A stretch of 64,000 bases of DNA from Maritalea sp051251695 (GTDB lineage: Bacteria; Pseudomonadota; Alphaproteobacteria; Rhizobiales; Devosiaceae), in NCBI RefSeq assembly GCF_051251695.1, contig NZ_JBPOEU010000004.1, positions 62,001-126,000 on the forward strand, given 5' to 3'. The position numbers and the translations under genes were made by a program. This document shows positions 43,694 through 52,749 of this stretch, piece after piece (within the stretch, counting starts at the first letter, position 1; each line of letters starts with the position of its first letter). The notes under the pieces are model-generated. The model did no database searches. It had not been told where the DNA came from and worked only from the letters and a program-made list of their open reading frames with translations.

Positions 43694-44649
43694 CCAAATA
43701 TCATGGCTAGGCCCAATAATAGTGCCAGTGTGAGGGTCAGCATATGGCCGTAAAGTTTTAGCGCTCGGTCGATGTCATCGGCTTCAAGCACTTCTTTGCC
43801 CTCACCCATCGTCGCCAGTTCAACCGTTTCGCCGTCGTAATTGCGTACACCACCTAGTTTCACGCCAATAGCGCCCGCTAGCGCTGCCTCCGGCCAACCT
43901 GCATTTGGCGAACGATGATGTTTTGCATCTCGTTTGACACTGCGCCATGCTGCGTCACTATCCATCTGTTTGGAAAACCTTGCCGTCGCTGCGAACAAGA
44001 AGGCGCTTAGGCGGGCTGGAAGAAAATTTGCAAAATCATCAAGCTTAGCGCTGGCAAAACCAAACGCTGAGAACCGCTCATTCTTATGGCCGACCATTGA
44101 ATCTGCGGTGTTGATCGCCTTGTAAACGGCGATCCCTGGCAACCCAAAAAAGAAGAGATAGAAAATCGGCGCGATAATGCCGTCCGACGTGTTTTCCGCA
44201 AGGCTTTCAATTGCACCTCTTGCGACCCCATCTTCACCAAGTTCTTTCGCATCGCGCCCAACAATGTGTGAAACGGCCTCACGCCCTTCAGAAAGCGAAC
44301 TGCGCAAACCTTCTGCAACTGCGCCAACAGCACGGCCAAGTTCTTTTTGCGCAATAAGCGTACTGGCGAGGAAAATTTTAACGGCCCAACCAAGCGGTCC
44401 AGAAGGCAATAAAGCCGAGATAAAAACAGTGATCACAAGGGTGACGGCAATGAGAATGGCGAGCATCACATAGCCGTTGCGGCGGCGTCGTTCTTGCGAA
44501 AGAAGTGGATCATTGCCGCGTTTTTCCAAAATATCAATGAGTTTACCCATCCACATTACTGGATGGCCAACAGCGTTCAGCAACGGACGGGGATAACCAA
44601 CGAACCGCTCGAACAGCGTCGCTGCAAAAACCAAAATCACACTCAACAT
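43690..44649 (-). CDS. cbiB: Adenosylcobinamide-phosphate synthase, membrane protein
   Basis: Integral membrane enzyme that joins cobyric acid to aminopropanol or its phosphate. The 319 residues have several hydrophobic helices. Family stretches are RFVGYPRPLLNAVGHPVMWMG at the N-terminus, ESLAENTSDGIIAPIFYLFFFG and YKAINTADSMVGHKNERF. It starts at the cobQ stop codon and is the last gene of the cobA-B-Q-cbiB block. It is also called cobD in the aerobic naming. Confidence 0.94.
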   Translation of the reverse strand: MLSVILVFAATLFERFVGYPRPLLNAVGHPVMWMGKLIDILEKRGNDPLLSQERRRRNGYVMLAILIAVTLVITVFISALLPSGPLGWAVKIFLASTLIAQKELGRAVGAVAEGLRSSLSEGREAVSHIVGRDAKELGEDGVARGAIESLAENTSDGIIAPIFYLFFFGLPGIAVYKAINTADSMVGHKNERFSAFGFASAKLDDFANFLPARLSAFLFAATARFSKQMDSDAAWRSVKRDAKHHRSPNAGWPEAALAGAIGVKLGGVRNYDGETVELATMGEGKEVLEADDIDRALKLYGHMLTLTLALLLGLAMIFG

Positions 44650-46122
44650 TTATTTTCCTGTCGCTTTTCTCATGATGTAGGCAATGGCATCCAAATCCAC
44701 ATGCTTTTCAAGATGCGCCGCGAACCCGTCCAGTATCTGGTCAATTCGACGCTCATATTCAAGCGTTTGCGCTGATTTAGCACCTAGTTCTTTTAAAAAT
44801 GCACGCCTAAATTGATCCGCGCCAAATAGCCCGTGCAGGTAGGTGCCCATCACCAAGCCATCCGCTGAAACCGCACCTTCAGGTTGGTCACCAACATTGG
44901 CGAAAGGCGATTTGGTGTCATCGCCTACCGTTTCACCCATATGCATATGATAGCCCGTCAATGGAACGGAAGATGTACCATAAGACGCCTTTTCAAGTCG
45001 CAACTGTTTTTGCTCTGAAAGCACTGTTTCTACACGCAACAGGCCCAAACCATTTAACTTACTTGGCGCGCCCTCAATCCCGTTCGGGTCAGATAGCGTT
45101 TCACCAAGCATTTGATATCCACCACAGATCCCCAAAACTGATTTTCCTTGGCGCACATGGGCTTTGATATCAATGTCCCAACCTTGGTCAATCAAAAACG
45201 CCAAATCAGATATTGTCGACTTTGAGCCGGGCAAGATAATCAGGTCAGCATCTGTTGGCAGCGGATTACCCGGCTCGATGATGTGAACACTCACGCCCTG
45301 TTCCTGCCGCAACGGATCAAGATCGTCAAAGTTTGCGATTCGCGGTAAGCGCGGCACAACAATTTTAAAGCCATCCGACGCCAGGTCAGTCGGGTGATCC
45401 AGCGCCAAAACATCCTCGGGTGGCAACAGCCGCGCATCAGGATAATCCGGTAACGGGCCCCAACATGGCAGTTTGGAACGTGTTTGGATGAAACTCTTAC
45501 CATCTTCAAACAGACCAGGATCACCATGAAAACGATTGATCAGGGACCCGACCAACAAGGCTTTGTCAGCTGGGTCGATAACCTCTAACGTTCCAATAAT
45601 AGATGCGATCACCCCACCCCGATGGATATCGCCAACCAACATCACGGGCAGGTTCAATGCCCGCGCGAAGCCAAAATTGGCGATATCGGAACTACGCAAG
45701 TTGATCTCAGAAGCGCTGCCAGCGCCCTCAACGAAAATTAGATCGGCTTGGTCTTCCAATTCGCGAAACGCTTCAACAGTTTGCGGCAAATACTCGCTGC
45801 GTTTTTTGAAATACTCACGAGCGGTCATCGACGCGACCCGCTTGCCCCGCACCACCACTTGCGCACCGGTTTCCTGTTCTGGTTTCAACAAAACCGGGTT
45901 CATCGCAGTTGCGGGCTCGGTTCTACAGGCTCGGGCTTGCAAGGCTTGTGCCCGGCCGATTTCACCACCGTCAGCCGTCACCGCAGCGTTGTTTGACATA
46001 TTTTGCGGCTTGAACGGACGAACGGTCAGCCCTCGATTGGTGAAAGCGCGGCAAAGGCCTGCAGTGACGAGGCTTTTGCCAACGTCTGACCCAGTGCCCA
46101 TAATCATCAGCGCTTTGGTCAT
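44650..46122 (-). CDS. cobQ: Cobyric acid synthase (glutamine-hydrolysing)
   Basis: Amidates four side chains of adenosylcobyrinic acid a,c-diamide. The 490 residues combine an N-terminal dethiobiotin-synthetase-like P-loop domain (GTGSDVGKSLVTAGL) with a class I glutamine amidotransferase-type domain carrying the nucleophile in LGICGGYQMLGE (about residue 335). It equals CbiP in the anaerobic naming. It starts 5 bases after cobB and is coupled to cbiB. Confidence 0.96.
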   Translation of the reverse strand: MTKALMIMGTGSDVGKSLVTAGLCRAFTNRGLTVRPFKPQNMSNNAAVTADGGEIGRAQALQARACRTEPATAMNPVLLKPEQETGAQVVVRGKRVASMTAREYFKKRSEYLPQTVEAFRELEDQADLIFVEGAGSASEINLRSSDIANFGFARALNLPVMLVGDIHRGGVIASIIGTLEVIDPADKALLVGSLINRFHGDPGLFEDGKSFIQTRSKLPCWGPLPDYPDARLLPPEDVLALDHPTDLASDGFKIVVPRLPRIANFDDLDPLRQEQGVSVHIIEPGNPLPTDADLIILPGSKSTISDLAFLIDQGWDIDIKAHVRQGKSVLGICGGYQMLGETLSDPNGIEGAPSKLNGLGLLRVETVLSEQKQLRLEKASYGTSSVPLTGYHMHMGETVGDDTKSPFANVGDQPEGAVSADGLVMGTYLHGLFGADQFRRAFLKELGAKSAQTLEYERRIDQILDGFAAHLEKHVDLDAIAYIMRKATGK

Positions 46123-46127
46123 CGTTT

Positions 46128-47420
46128 TTATTCCGCCGCTTGATCAATGATATGAGCGTAAGAGCCCATAATGTTCTGGCTAACGCAACCCATAGTCTTT
46201 AGGTTTTCACCCTGGGCGTCAGTCGCATCAAACAAATGCTTAGCTGCGTCCCCCGACTGGGAGGAATAATGAAACTCGTGTCCACGCAGATTTTTAGGCC
46301 AAGGCAGCGGACTGTTGTGGGTGAGCTGCCGATAACCAAGTTGGCGTCGAGGTCGGTCAATCGCTGAGCTGTGAGGCAAAAGCCCGAGCATTTTGAACGT
46401 ATCGCCAGCCTTGCTGGTCAGCGCTTGCCCCAACACCATATAGCCGCCGCATTCGCCATAAATCAAACATCCACGCCCCGCCGCATTCCCCATCATTGTT
46501 GAAAAATTGCTGGCATTTGCCAATTTTTCACCGTGTAATTCTGGATACCCACCCGGTAGAAAAACGGCGTCTGCATCATTTGCTGGACCGCCATCCGCTA
46601 GGGGAGAAAAGAACGTGAGTTCAGCCCCATTGGCACGCCAATCATTGACAATATGCGGGTAGATAAAGGCAAATGCTTCGTCTTTCGCAATTGCTATTTT
46701 TTGCCCTAACGGCACGAGTGGATGCATCGCATCAGACGCTGCAATCGGCCTAGCCAAAGATTGCAACGCATCAAGATCGATTTGCTTTTCAATCCGATCG
46801 ATCGATGCAATAGCGACAGCTTGGGCAGCATGAAAATCATGCGGCAGGGTAAGGCCTAAATGTCGCGATGGAATGCTGAGTTCATCATCACGGCCAAGCG
46901 CACCAAGATAGGTGATGTCCAACGGCTTCAATGCTGATTTTAGCATTTGCTCGTGACGTTCACTCGCAACACGATTTAAGATGACCCCCGCAACATCGAT
47001 GTCAGCGCGTAGGGTTGAAAACCCATGTACAAGTGCAGCGATTGATTGCGCCATTGATCCAACATCAACAACCAAAATCACAGGCAAGTTTAGTGTTGCG
47101 GCGAGATCGGCGGTTGAACCGTCGCCGCTTACCGCGCCGTCAAATAGGCCCATCACCCCTTCGATCAGCAGTAAATCACATTCGGTTGCAGCCTCTGCCG
47201 CGCGAGCGCGAAGTTGGCTTGATGACATCGCCCATGGGTCTAGGTTTTTCGCCGTTTTACCTGTGGCCAGCCCATGAAATGACGCATCAATATAATCGGG
47301 CCCAGTTTTGGCAGATGCGACCGATACGCCGCGATTTTTTAATGCACCTAGTAGACCCATTGTGATGAGGGTTTTGCCTGAACCAGAACTTGGTGCCGCG
47401 ATGATCAGTCCGTTAGCCAA
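46128..47420 (-). CDS. cobB: Cobyrinate a,c-diamide synthase
   Basis: Amidates the a and c side chains of the corrin ring. The 430 residues have the P-loop APSSGSGKTLITMGLL, and the glutaminase site is in IYGECGGYMVLGQAL. It equals CbiA. In the anaerobic route the substrate is cobyrinic acid; in the aerobic one it is hydrogenobyrinic acid. The presence of cbiX, cbiD and cbiG here favours the cobalt-bearing substrate. It overlaps cobA by 8 bases. Confidence 0.95.
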   Translation of the reverse strand: MANGLIIAAPSSGSGKTLITMGLLGALKNRGVSVASAKTGPDYIDASFHGLATGKTAKNLDPWAMSSSQLRARAAEAATECDLLLIEGVMGLFDGAVSGDGSTADLAATLNLPVILVVDVGSMAQSIAALVHGFSTLRADIDVAGVILNRVASERHEQMLKSALKPLDITYLGALGRDDELSIPSRHLGLTLPHDFHAAQAVAIASIDRIEKQIDLDALQSLARPIAASDAMHPLVPLGQKIAIAKDEAFAFIYPHIVNDWRANGAELTFFSPLADGGPANDADAVFLPGGYPELHGEKLANASNFSTMMGNAAGRGCLIYGECGGYMVLGQALTSKAGDTFKMLGLLPHSSAIDRPRRQLGYRQLTHNSPLPWPKNLRGHEFHYSSQSGDAAKHLFDATDAQGENLKTMGCVSQNIMGSYAHIIDQAAE

Positions 47421-48270
47421 GACGGTTCTCCGATGGCTGATACCAGTTCAAAATTTCCCGGTAATTGACCACATCTCCAACCACCACGATGGCAGGGGTT
47501 GGAACGTTCCCCATCTCCACTAGATCACCAGCCTTTTCCAATGTTGTTGTCAACACGGATTGTTCAGGCAATGTCGTGTTAGAAAGGATCGCTAGCGGAT
47601 CGCTTGGTTTGCGGCCCGCGCTCACCAGTTTTTGCGAAATTGAACCAAGATGTTTCACCGCCATAAACATAACGATAACTGGCGCTGCGGTGGCAATCGC
47701 ATTCCAATCCACAGCTTGGGGCACAGCCCCCGTTTCATCGTGACCGGTGAGGAAAATCACCGCCTGATTGGTGTCACGATGGGTGACAGGAATGCCCGCA
47801 TATGCCAACCCGCCTATGCCTGAAGTAATACCCGGCACGATGCGGAACTTAACGCCGGCTTTAGCAAGGGTTTCACTTTCCTCACCGCCACGGCCGAAAA
47901 CAAACGGGTCGCCGCCCTTTAGACGCAAAACTTTTTTGCCCTCTTTTGCCCAATCGATCAGGCTCAAAGAAATGTCTTTTTGCTTGGGCGAAGGTTTGCC
48001 GCCGCGCTTACCGGCATAAATGCATTGGGCCTTTGGGTTTGCATATTTGAGCAGCTCTTTACCCACCAAAGCGTCATAAACAATGATATCTGCTTCGCCC
48101 AGCGCATAATATCCCAACATGGAAATCAGGCCTGCAGCCCCCGGACCAGCGCCAACAAGCCAAACGGAACCCGGCTCAAATGGCGGGAACTGTGCATTAT
48201 CCATGCGCGCAAAATGGCCTTTTGGCTCATCTGCGGCAAATAGATTTTTAATGCTGTTCCAAAGGCTCAT
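47413..48270 (-). CDS. cobA: Uroporphyrinogen-III C-methyltransferase
   Basis: SAM-dependent enzyme making precorrin-2 from uroporphyrinogen III, the branch point to cobalamin and sirohaem. The 285 residues contain VWLVGAGPGAAGLIS, the methyltransferase signature LRLKGGDPFVFGRGGEE, and GIPVTHRD. An unusual N-terminal leader of about 33 residues precedes the core. It starts the minus-strand block cobA-cobB-cobQ-cbiB and is divergent from cbiD across a 68-base gap. Confidence 0.95.
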   Translation of the reverse strand: MSLWNSIKNLFAADEPKGHFARMDNAQFPPFEPGSVWLVGAGPGAAGLISMLGYYALGEADIIVYDALVGKELLKYANPKAQCIYAGKRGGKPSPKQKDISLSLIDWAKEGKKVLRLKGGDPFVFGRGGEESETLAKAGVKFRIVPGITSGIGGLAYAGIPVTHRDTNQAVIFLTGHDETGAVPQAVDWNAIATAAPVIVMFMAVKHLGSISQKLVSAGRKPSDPLAILSNTTLPEQSVLTTTLEKAGDLVEMGNVPTPAIVVVGDVVNYREILNWYQPSENRLG

Positions 48271-48287
48271 TGAAAGTTCTTTCTTTG

Positions 48288-48328
48288 CGCTAAATACCTA
48301 TCGCTAAATAGGGGCTTGGCGCTATATA
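48288..48328. repeat. Three short direct repeats in the cobA-cbiD divergent promoter region
   Basis: CGCTAAATA occurs at 48288-48296 and 48302-48310, 14 bases apart, and a one-base variant CGCTATATA occurs at 48320-48328. All three lie in the 68-base gap between the start codons of cobA (minus) and cbiD (plus). This may be a regulator binding array controlling both cobalamin blocks. No regulator gene is adjacent. Confidence 0.45.
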
Positions 48329-48338
48329 GATTATTGAT

Positions 48339-49430
48339 ATGAGTGCTGACCATGAAAAACAACCTGATCAATTGCGCCGTGGCTGGACGACGGGTGCCTG
48401 TGCAACCGCTGCAACCAGCGCAGCCCTTGAAGCGCTTTTGAGTGGTGAATTCCCACACTTCGCGATTGTCACGTTGCCCGGTGGTCAAACACCTAGTTTT
48501 GCGTTGGCCGTTGAAGAGTTGGATCAAGATTTCGCTCGATGCGGGATTGTCAAAGATGCAGGCGACGACCCAGACGTTACCCATGGCGCGATGATTATCT
48601 CGACCGTTCGCCGAGCGGCCAAAGGTTCCGGCATCATTTTCAAAGCTGGAATTGGTGTTGGCACTTTCACCAAACCGGGTTTGCCATTGCCCCCGGGCGA
48701 GCCCGCGATTAATCCCGTGCCCCGCAAAATGATGAGCGAACATGTCGCTGAAATCTGCAAAAGGTTCGACATTGCGCCGGATATTGAAATCACGATTTCT
48801 GTGCCCGCCGGCGAGGAAATGGCTCAAAAAACGTGGAACCCACGTCTTGGCATTTTGGGCGGTATTTCGATTTTGGGCACCACGGGTATTGTGATCCCCT
48901 ATTCCTGCGCGGCCTGGATCCACTCCATTCACCGTGGTATCGACGTGGCCAACGCCATCGGGCTTACCCATGTTGTCGGTTCCACCGGAGACACGTCCGA
49001 AAAAGCGGCGCAAGCGCATCTCAATCTGCCTATTGAGGCTTATTTGGATATGGGTGATTTTGTTGGCGGCTTGCTGAAATATCTCAAAAAACACCCAGTG
49101 CCCAACCTGACCATTGCTGGCGGTTTTGCAAAGCTCGTAAAACTGGCGCAGGGAAATTTGGATTTGCATTCAGGCCGCTCCCAAGTTGATTTCAACTGGT
49201 TGGCAGAAGAAGCCAAACTGCTGGGTGCGTCGGAAAATCTTGGCGCACAAATCACTAAAGCCCAAACGGCGAAACATGTTTTGGAACTGTGTCAGGATGA
49301 CGGAATTGACATTGCTAACCGTGTGGCACAGTTGGCGAATGATAAAGTACGAAAAACCTTGAACGGAACCACGATCAAAACAAGTGTTTTGGTGGTTGAC
49401 CGAAAGGGCGTTATAATCGCTCAACATTAA
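48339..49430 (+). CDS. cbiD: Cobalt-precorrin-5B C1-methyltransferase
   Basis: Methylates C1 of the corrin ring in the early-cobalt-insertion pathway; the aerobic pathway uses the unrelated CobF instead. The 363 residues contain RRGWTTGACATAATSAAL at the N-terminus, PSFALAVEELD, GVGTFTKPGLPLPPGEPAINPVPR and GGISILGTTGIVIPYS, all CbiD marks. It has no strong ribosome binding site. It is followed 21 bases later by cobK. Confidence 0.95.
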   Translation: MSADHEKQPDQLRRGWTTGACATAATSAALEALLSGEFPHFAIVTLPGGQTPSFALAVEELDQDFARCGIVKDAGDDPDVTHGAMIISTVRRAAKGSGIIFKAGIGVGTFTKPGLPLPPGEPAINPVPRKMMSEHVAEICKRFDIAPDIEITISVPAGEEMAQKTWNPRLGILGGISILGTTGIVIPYSCAAWIHSIHRGIDVANAIGLTHVVGSTGDTSEKAAQAHLNLPIEAYLDMGDFVGGLLKYLKKHPVPNLTIAGGFAKLVKLAQGNLDLHSGRSQVDFNWLAEEAKLLGASENLGAQITKAQTAKHVLELCQDDGIDIANRVAQLANDKVRKTLNGTTIKTSVLVVDRKGVIIAQH

Positions 49431-49451
49431 TCGTAAACGGGAGATAAGCGC

Positions 49452-50192
49452 ATGAGAATTTTGATCTTTGGCGGCACCGGTGAAGCGATTGATTTGGCTG
49501 ATGCGTTGGTTCGACAAGGCCATCAGGTCACCACCTCTTTGGCCGGTCGCACCCGCAAACCCAGATTGCCAAATGGGCATATCCACACCGGCGGATTTGG
49601 CGGCGTTGACGGTCTTGCAGATTACATTTCGCGCAACGGTTTTGAAATGGTCGTGGACGCCACCCACCCATTTGCCGCGCAAATGTCGGCCAATGCCGTA
49701 AAAGCGTGTGCGCAATTGAATGCGCCAATGCTGCGTTTGACGCGGGAAGCTTGGCAAGCCGGGGCCGCTGACAATTGGCATCATGTGCCCAATATTCAAG
49801 CTGCTGCTGATCGACTGGGCGCAGGTTCCCATGTTTTGGTGACCGTTGGACGCCAGCATATCGAACCGTTCGTTCTGCGCACAGACTGCACGATTTTCAT
49901 TCGCGCCATCGAGCATCCCGAAGTGATTTTGCCGGCTCATGTCAATGTGATTTTGGAGCGCCCGCCATTTCGCCTGTCGGATGAATTGGCGTTTATGCGC
50001 ACCCACGAAATCACCCATTTGGTGACCAAAAATGCTGGGGGCGATCAAACCGCTGCTAAGCTGGAAGCCGCGCGCATGGTCGGCGCAAGCGTGATCATGA
50101 TTGAACGCCCCGCGCTTCCCGAAGCGGTTGAAGTCTATTCGGTTGAGGCCGCGCTGCAATATCTTGGCGATCATTCCGCTTCCATTGCCTGA
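49452..50192 (+). CDS. cobK: Precorrin-6A reductase
   Basis: Reduces (cobalt-)precorrin-6A at the C18-C19 bond with NAD(P)H. The 246 residues begin with the nucleotide-binding ILIFGGTGEAIDLADAL and carry VVDATHPFAAQMSANAV and HLVTKNAGGDQTAAKL, typical of CobK/CbiJ. If the pathway runs with cobalt in place, the CbiJ name would apply. Its 3' end overlaps the end of convergent cobM by 22 bases. Confidence 0.93.
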   Translation: MRILIFGGTGEAIDLADALVRQGHQVTTSLAGRTRKPRLPNGHIHTGGFGGVDGLADYISRNGFEMVVDATHPFAAQMSANAVKACAQLNAPMLRLTREAWQAGAADNWHHVPNIQAAADRLGAGSHVLVTVGRQHIEPFVLRTDCTIFIRAIEHPEVILPAHVNVILERPPFRLSDELAFMRTHEITHLVTKNAGGDQTAAKLEAARMVGASVIMIERPALPEAVEVYSVEAALQYLGDHSASIA

Positions 50193-50962
50193 CGTTTTTT
50201 CTTTTTGCCTTTATTGCGCAACACATGGGCGAAATCAGCACTATAAAGCTCGCTATCACGAAACTCTTTTTGGCCGAAAACTTTACCGACAAAAATCAAC
50301 GCCGTGCGCGTGATCTTTTCTGCCCGAACATCAGCTCGCATATCTTTAAGTGACGTCTTGATGAATTTTTCATCTGGCCAAGTTGCGCGATAAGCGACCA
50401 CTACAGGACAGTCAGCACCGTAAAATGGGGTCAGCGTTTCTTCGACATATTTCAAATTTCGGATCGATAGATGGATTGCCAATGTGGCGCGTGATTGGCC
50501 GAGCACTTCAAGCGTTTCATGCTCTGGCATGGAAGACGCTTTGCCGGAAGTGCGCGTGATAATGATGGTTTGCGCAATTTCGGGCAGTGTTAATTCGGTT
50601 TGTAGTTTCGCCGCTGCGCCCGCAAAAGCAGGTACGCCGGGCACTACCTCATAGGGAATTTCAAGAACGTCTAGCCTGCGCATTTGCTCGGCCACAGCCC
50701 CGTAAATCGAAGGGTCGCCAGAATGAACGCGCGACACATCTTCACCCCGATCATGAGCGGCCTTCATATCATCGATAATCTCACCCAAATTCATCGGTGC
50801 GGTGTCTTTTACCAACGCAGTATCAGGTGCTGCTTCAACAATTTCTGCAGGCACTAGAGATCCTGCATAAAGGCAAGTCTGGCAACGTTCGATCAACCTA
50901 AGACCACGCACTGTGATGAGGTCAGCGGCACCGGGGCCCGCGCCTATAAAATAAACAGTCAT
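50171..50962 (-). CDS. cobM: Precorrin-4 C11-methyltransferase
   Basis: SAM-dependent methyltransferase of the tetrapyrrole methylase family acting on C11; it equals CbiF. The 263 residues contain VYFIGAGPGAADLITVRG, SGDPSIYGAVAEQM and EVVPGVPAFAGAAAKL. The C-terminal ten residues are basic and Lys-rich. The start overlaps the preceding cbiG-cobJ gene by 4 bases. It is the last gene of the seven-gene minus-strand block that starts at 56631. Confidence 0.95.
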   Translation of the reverse strand: MTVYFIGAGPGAADLITVRGLRLIERCQTCLYAGSLVPAEIVEAAPDTALVKDTAPMNLGEIIDDMKAAHDRGEDVSRVHSGDPSIYGAVAEQMRRLDVLEIPYEVVPGVPAFAGAAAKLQTELTLPEIAQTIIITRTSGKASSMPEHETLEVLGQSRATLAIHLSIRNLKYVEETLTPFYGADCPVVVAYRATWPDEKFIKTSLKDMRADVRAEKITRTALIFVGKVFGQKEFRDSELYSADFAHVLRNKGKKKKRQAMEAE

Positions 50963-52749
50963 GATGCTTCTTCCAATTTGGCGGCTTTCTTCGCATAGCC
51001 GCGCGGGGTGTAGGCGACATTTTCGCCTGAACCACGTTTAAAACTTTTCGATTGAGACGATCCGAACATCACGATGGTGAGCATATCGATCTCTTCGGGA
51101 TTGAAGGCCCTTAGTTCCACCACGCGCACTTTCTCCGCTGGGCGTCCCAAGTTTGAAGCAATCACTACTGGGGTGTTTGCAGGGCGATGAGCCAAGAATT
51201 TGTCCTTAGCGATCTCAATCAAATCGGTGCGGCGCATAGAACGTGGATTGTAAAACGCCGTGACAAAATCCCCAGCTGCAGCCGCATCCAATCGTTTCAT
51301 AATATCTTCGCGTGGGGTCAACAGGTCAGACAATGAAATGCAACAGAAATCATGGCCAATTAGTGCACCCGATTTCGCTGCCGCTGCTTGGAATGCAGAG
51401 ATGCCTGGACAGGTTTCAATCGTCACCCGTTTCGCCGCATCCGAAATCGCTCGGTCACCCGTGGCTGCTAGCAGTTCATAAATCAGCGCGCCCATGGCAA
51501 ATATGTTCGCGTCGCCCGAACAGACCAGTGAAACCTGTTTGCCTGTTCCTGCCAACTCTAGTGCATGTCGCACCCGAAGCTCCTCTTCACCCAACGCAAA
51601 GCGATGTTCGGTTTGGCTCGTTTTTGCGTCAGCGGCGAGGTCAAGATACAGGCCATAGCCGACCCAGTCCGTCGTGCGGCGCAAAGCCATATCCGCAACC
51701 GGCGTACGCAACTGATTAGTGCCAGGGCCAAGCCCGACGAGATAGAGTGCGCCGGGTGCCGCGCCAAACACTTCAACGTCAACTGGCAATTCTGCAATGC
51801 CAATTGCGCAGGTTGCTTTGCCCGTTTTCTGTTTTTCAACCAGCAGTTTACCAACTTTGATGGCAGCGGCTTCGGCAACTGATGGCGTGCCAACTTCCCC
51901 CATCACAATTGTCGATGGGTTAGGCACACGATGTGCTTCTTGCGCCAATTGATAGGCACTGAAGGTGCGAAGTGGCACATTAAAATGTTGAGCTACGCCC
52001 AACAGACCGGCCTCGTCTGATTTTAAATCGATCGAGGCAATGGCTGCAATTGCGAGTGGCGATAGGTTGTTTTCAGCCAACACTTTTTCCACGAGTTCAA
52101 TCACATGTTCTGCGGGGCAGAACCGTTCACAGCCAATGCCAATAACAAGATTCTGCGGCACAATATGCAATTGATCATCAGCTTGTTTGAGATGGGTAAC
52201 GGTGACGGAGACGGCTCCCGCTGGATCAACAAGCTTAGATTTCTCCAACCAAGGTGCGGCGCCATTCAATTTGATTTTTTCGCCAGCAAGCAGTTTGGCC
52301 ATCGCTGGTTTTGCGGCATGTGGATTTGCAAGCACGTAGCCGAGCGGCGGTTCATCAAGAGAAAACCCAAGAACATTATCGCTCGCTGTTGTGATCGCGG
52401 CGTTGCCGCTAAGTAACTTAGCCAGTTCCATCGCCAGTCCGTTGGCGCCGTGATGCCCACCCAAAAGTGGGGCGATGTTTTTGCCATCAGGGGATACAGC
52501 TATTACCGGCGGTTCGGACTTTTTGTCGGTAAGCAGTGGCGCCAAAAACCGAATGAGAATACCTGCAGCACAGACACCTATGATCGGCTGATCTGCGCTA
52601 AAAGCGGCGGCGATAAGTGCTTTTCCGTCGCGCCCATCAGCGGCACTTTTTAGCCAAATTTTGGCGTTCAAATGCGCCGCGATCTTTTGCGCGGTTTCAT
52701 CACCAACGACTGAAAATGAGACGACCAATGGTGGGTTTATTTGCCCCAT
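50959..52749 (-). CDS. CbiG-CobJ fusion: cobalt-precorrin-5A hydrolase and precorrin-3B C17-methyltransferase
   Basis: A 596-residue bifunctional corrin-ring enzyme. Residues about 1-325 are CbiG-like: GVCAAGILIRFLAP, LLGGHHGANGLAMEL (96-110), GIGCERFCPAEHV (204-216) and SIDLKSDEAGLLG. CbiG opens the ring lactone to release acetaldehyde in the anaerobic pathway. Residues about 335-596 are CobJ/CbiH: LYLVGLGPGTNQLRTP, SGDANIFAMGALIYE and FYNPRSMRR. CobJ/CbiH forms the contracted ring that CbiG later opens, so two linked steps share one chain. The middle of the CbiG part also resembles CobE. It overlaps cobI upstream by 13 bases and cobM downstream by 4. Confidence 0.9.
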   Translation of the reverse strand: MGQINPPLVVSFSVVGDETAQKIAAHLNAKIWLKSAADGRDGKALIAAAFSADQPIIGVCAAGILIRFLAPLLTDKKSEPPVIAVSPDGKNIAPLLGGHHGANGLAMELAKLLSGNAAITTASDNVLGFSLDEPPLGYVLANPHAAKPAMAKLLAGEKIKLNGAAPWLEKSKLVDPAGAVSVTVTHLKQADDQLHIVPQNLVIGIGCERFCPAEHVIELVEKVLAENNLSPLAIAAIASIDLKSDEAGLLGVAQHFNVPLRTFSAYQLAQEAHRVPNPSTIVMGEVGTPSVAEAAAIKVGKLLVEKQKTGKATCAIGIAELPVDVEVFGAAPGALYLVGLGPGTNQLRTPVADMALRRTTDWVGYGLYLDLAADAKTSQTEHRFALGEEELRVRHALELAGTGKQVSLVCSGDANIFAMGALIYELLAATGDRAISDAAKRVTIETCPGISAFQAAAAKSGALIGHDFCCISLSDLLTPREDIMKRLDAAAAGDFVTAFYNPRSMRRTDLIEIAKDKFLAHRPANTPVVIASNLGRPAEKVRVVELRAFNPEEIDMLTIVMFGSSQSKSFKRGSGENVAYTPRGYAKKAAKLEEAS

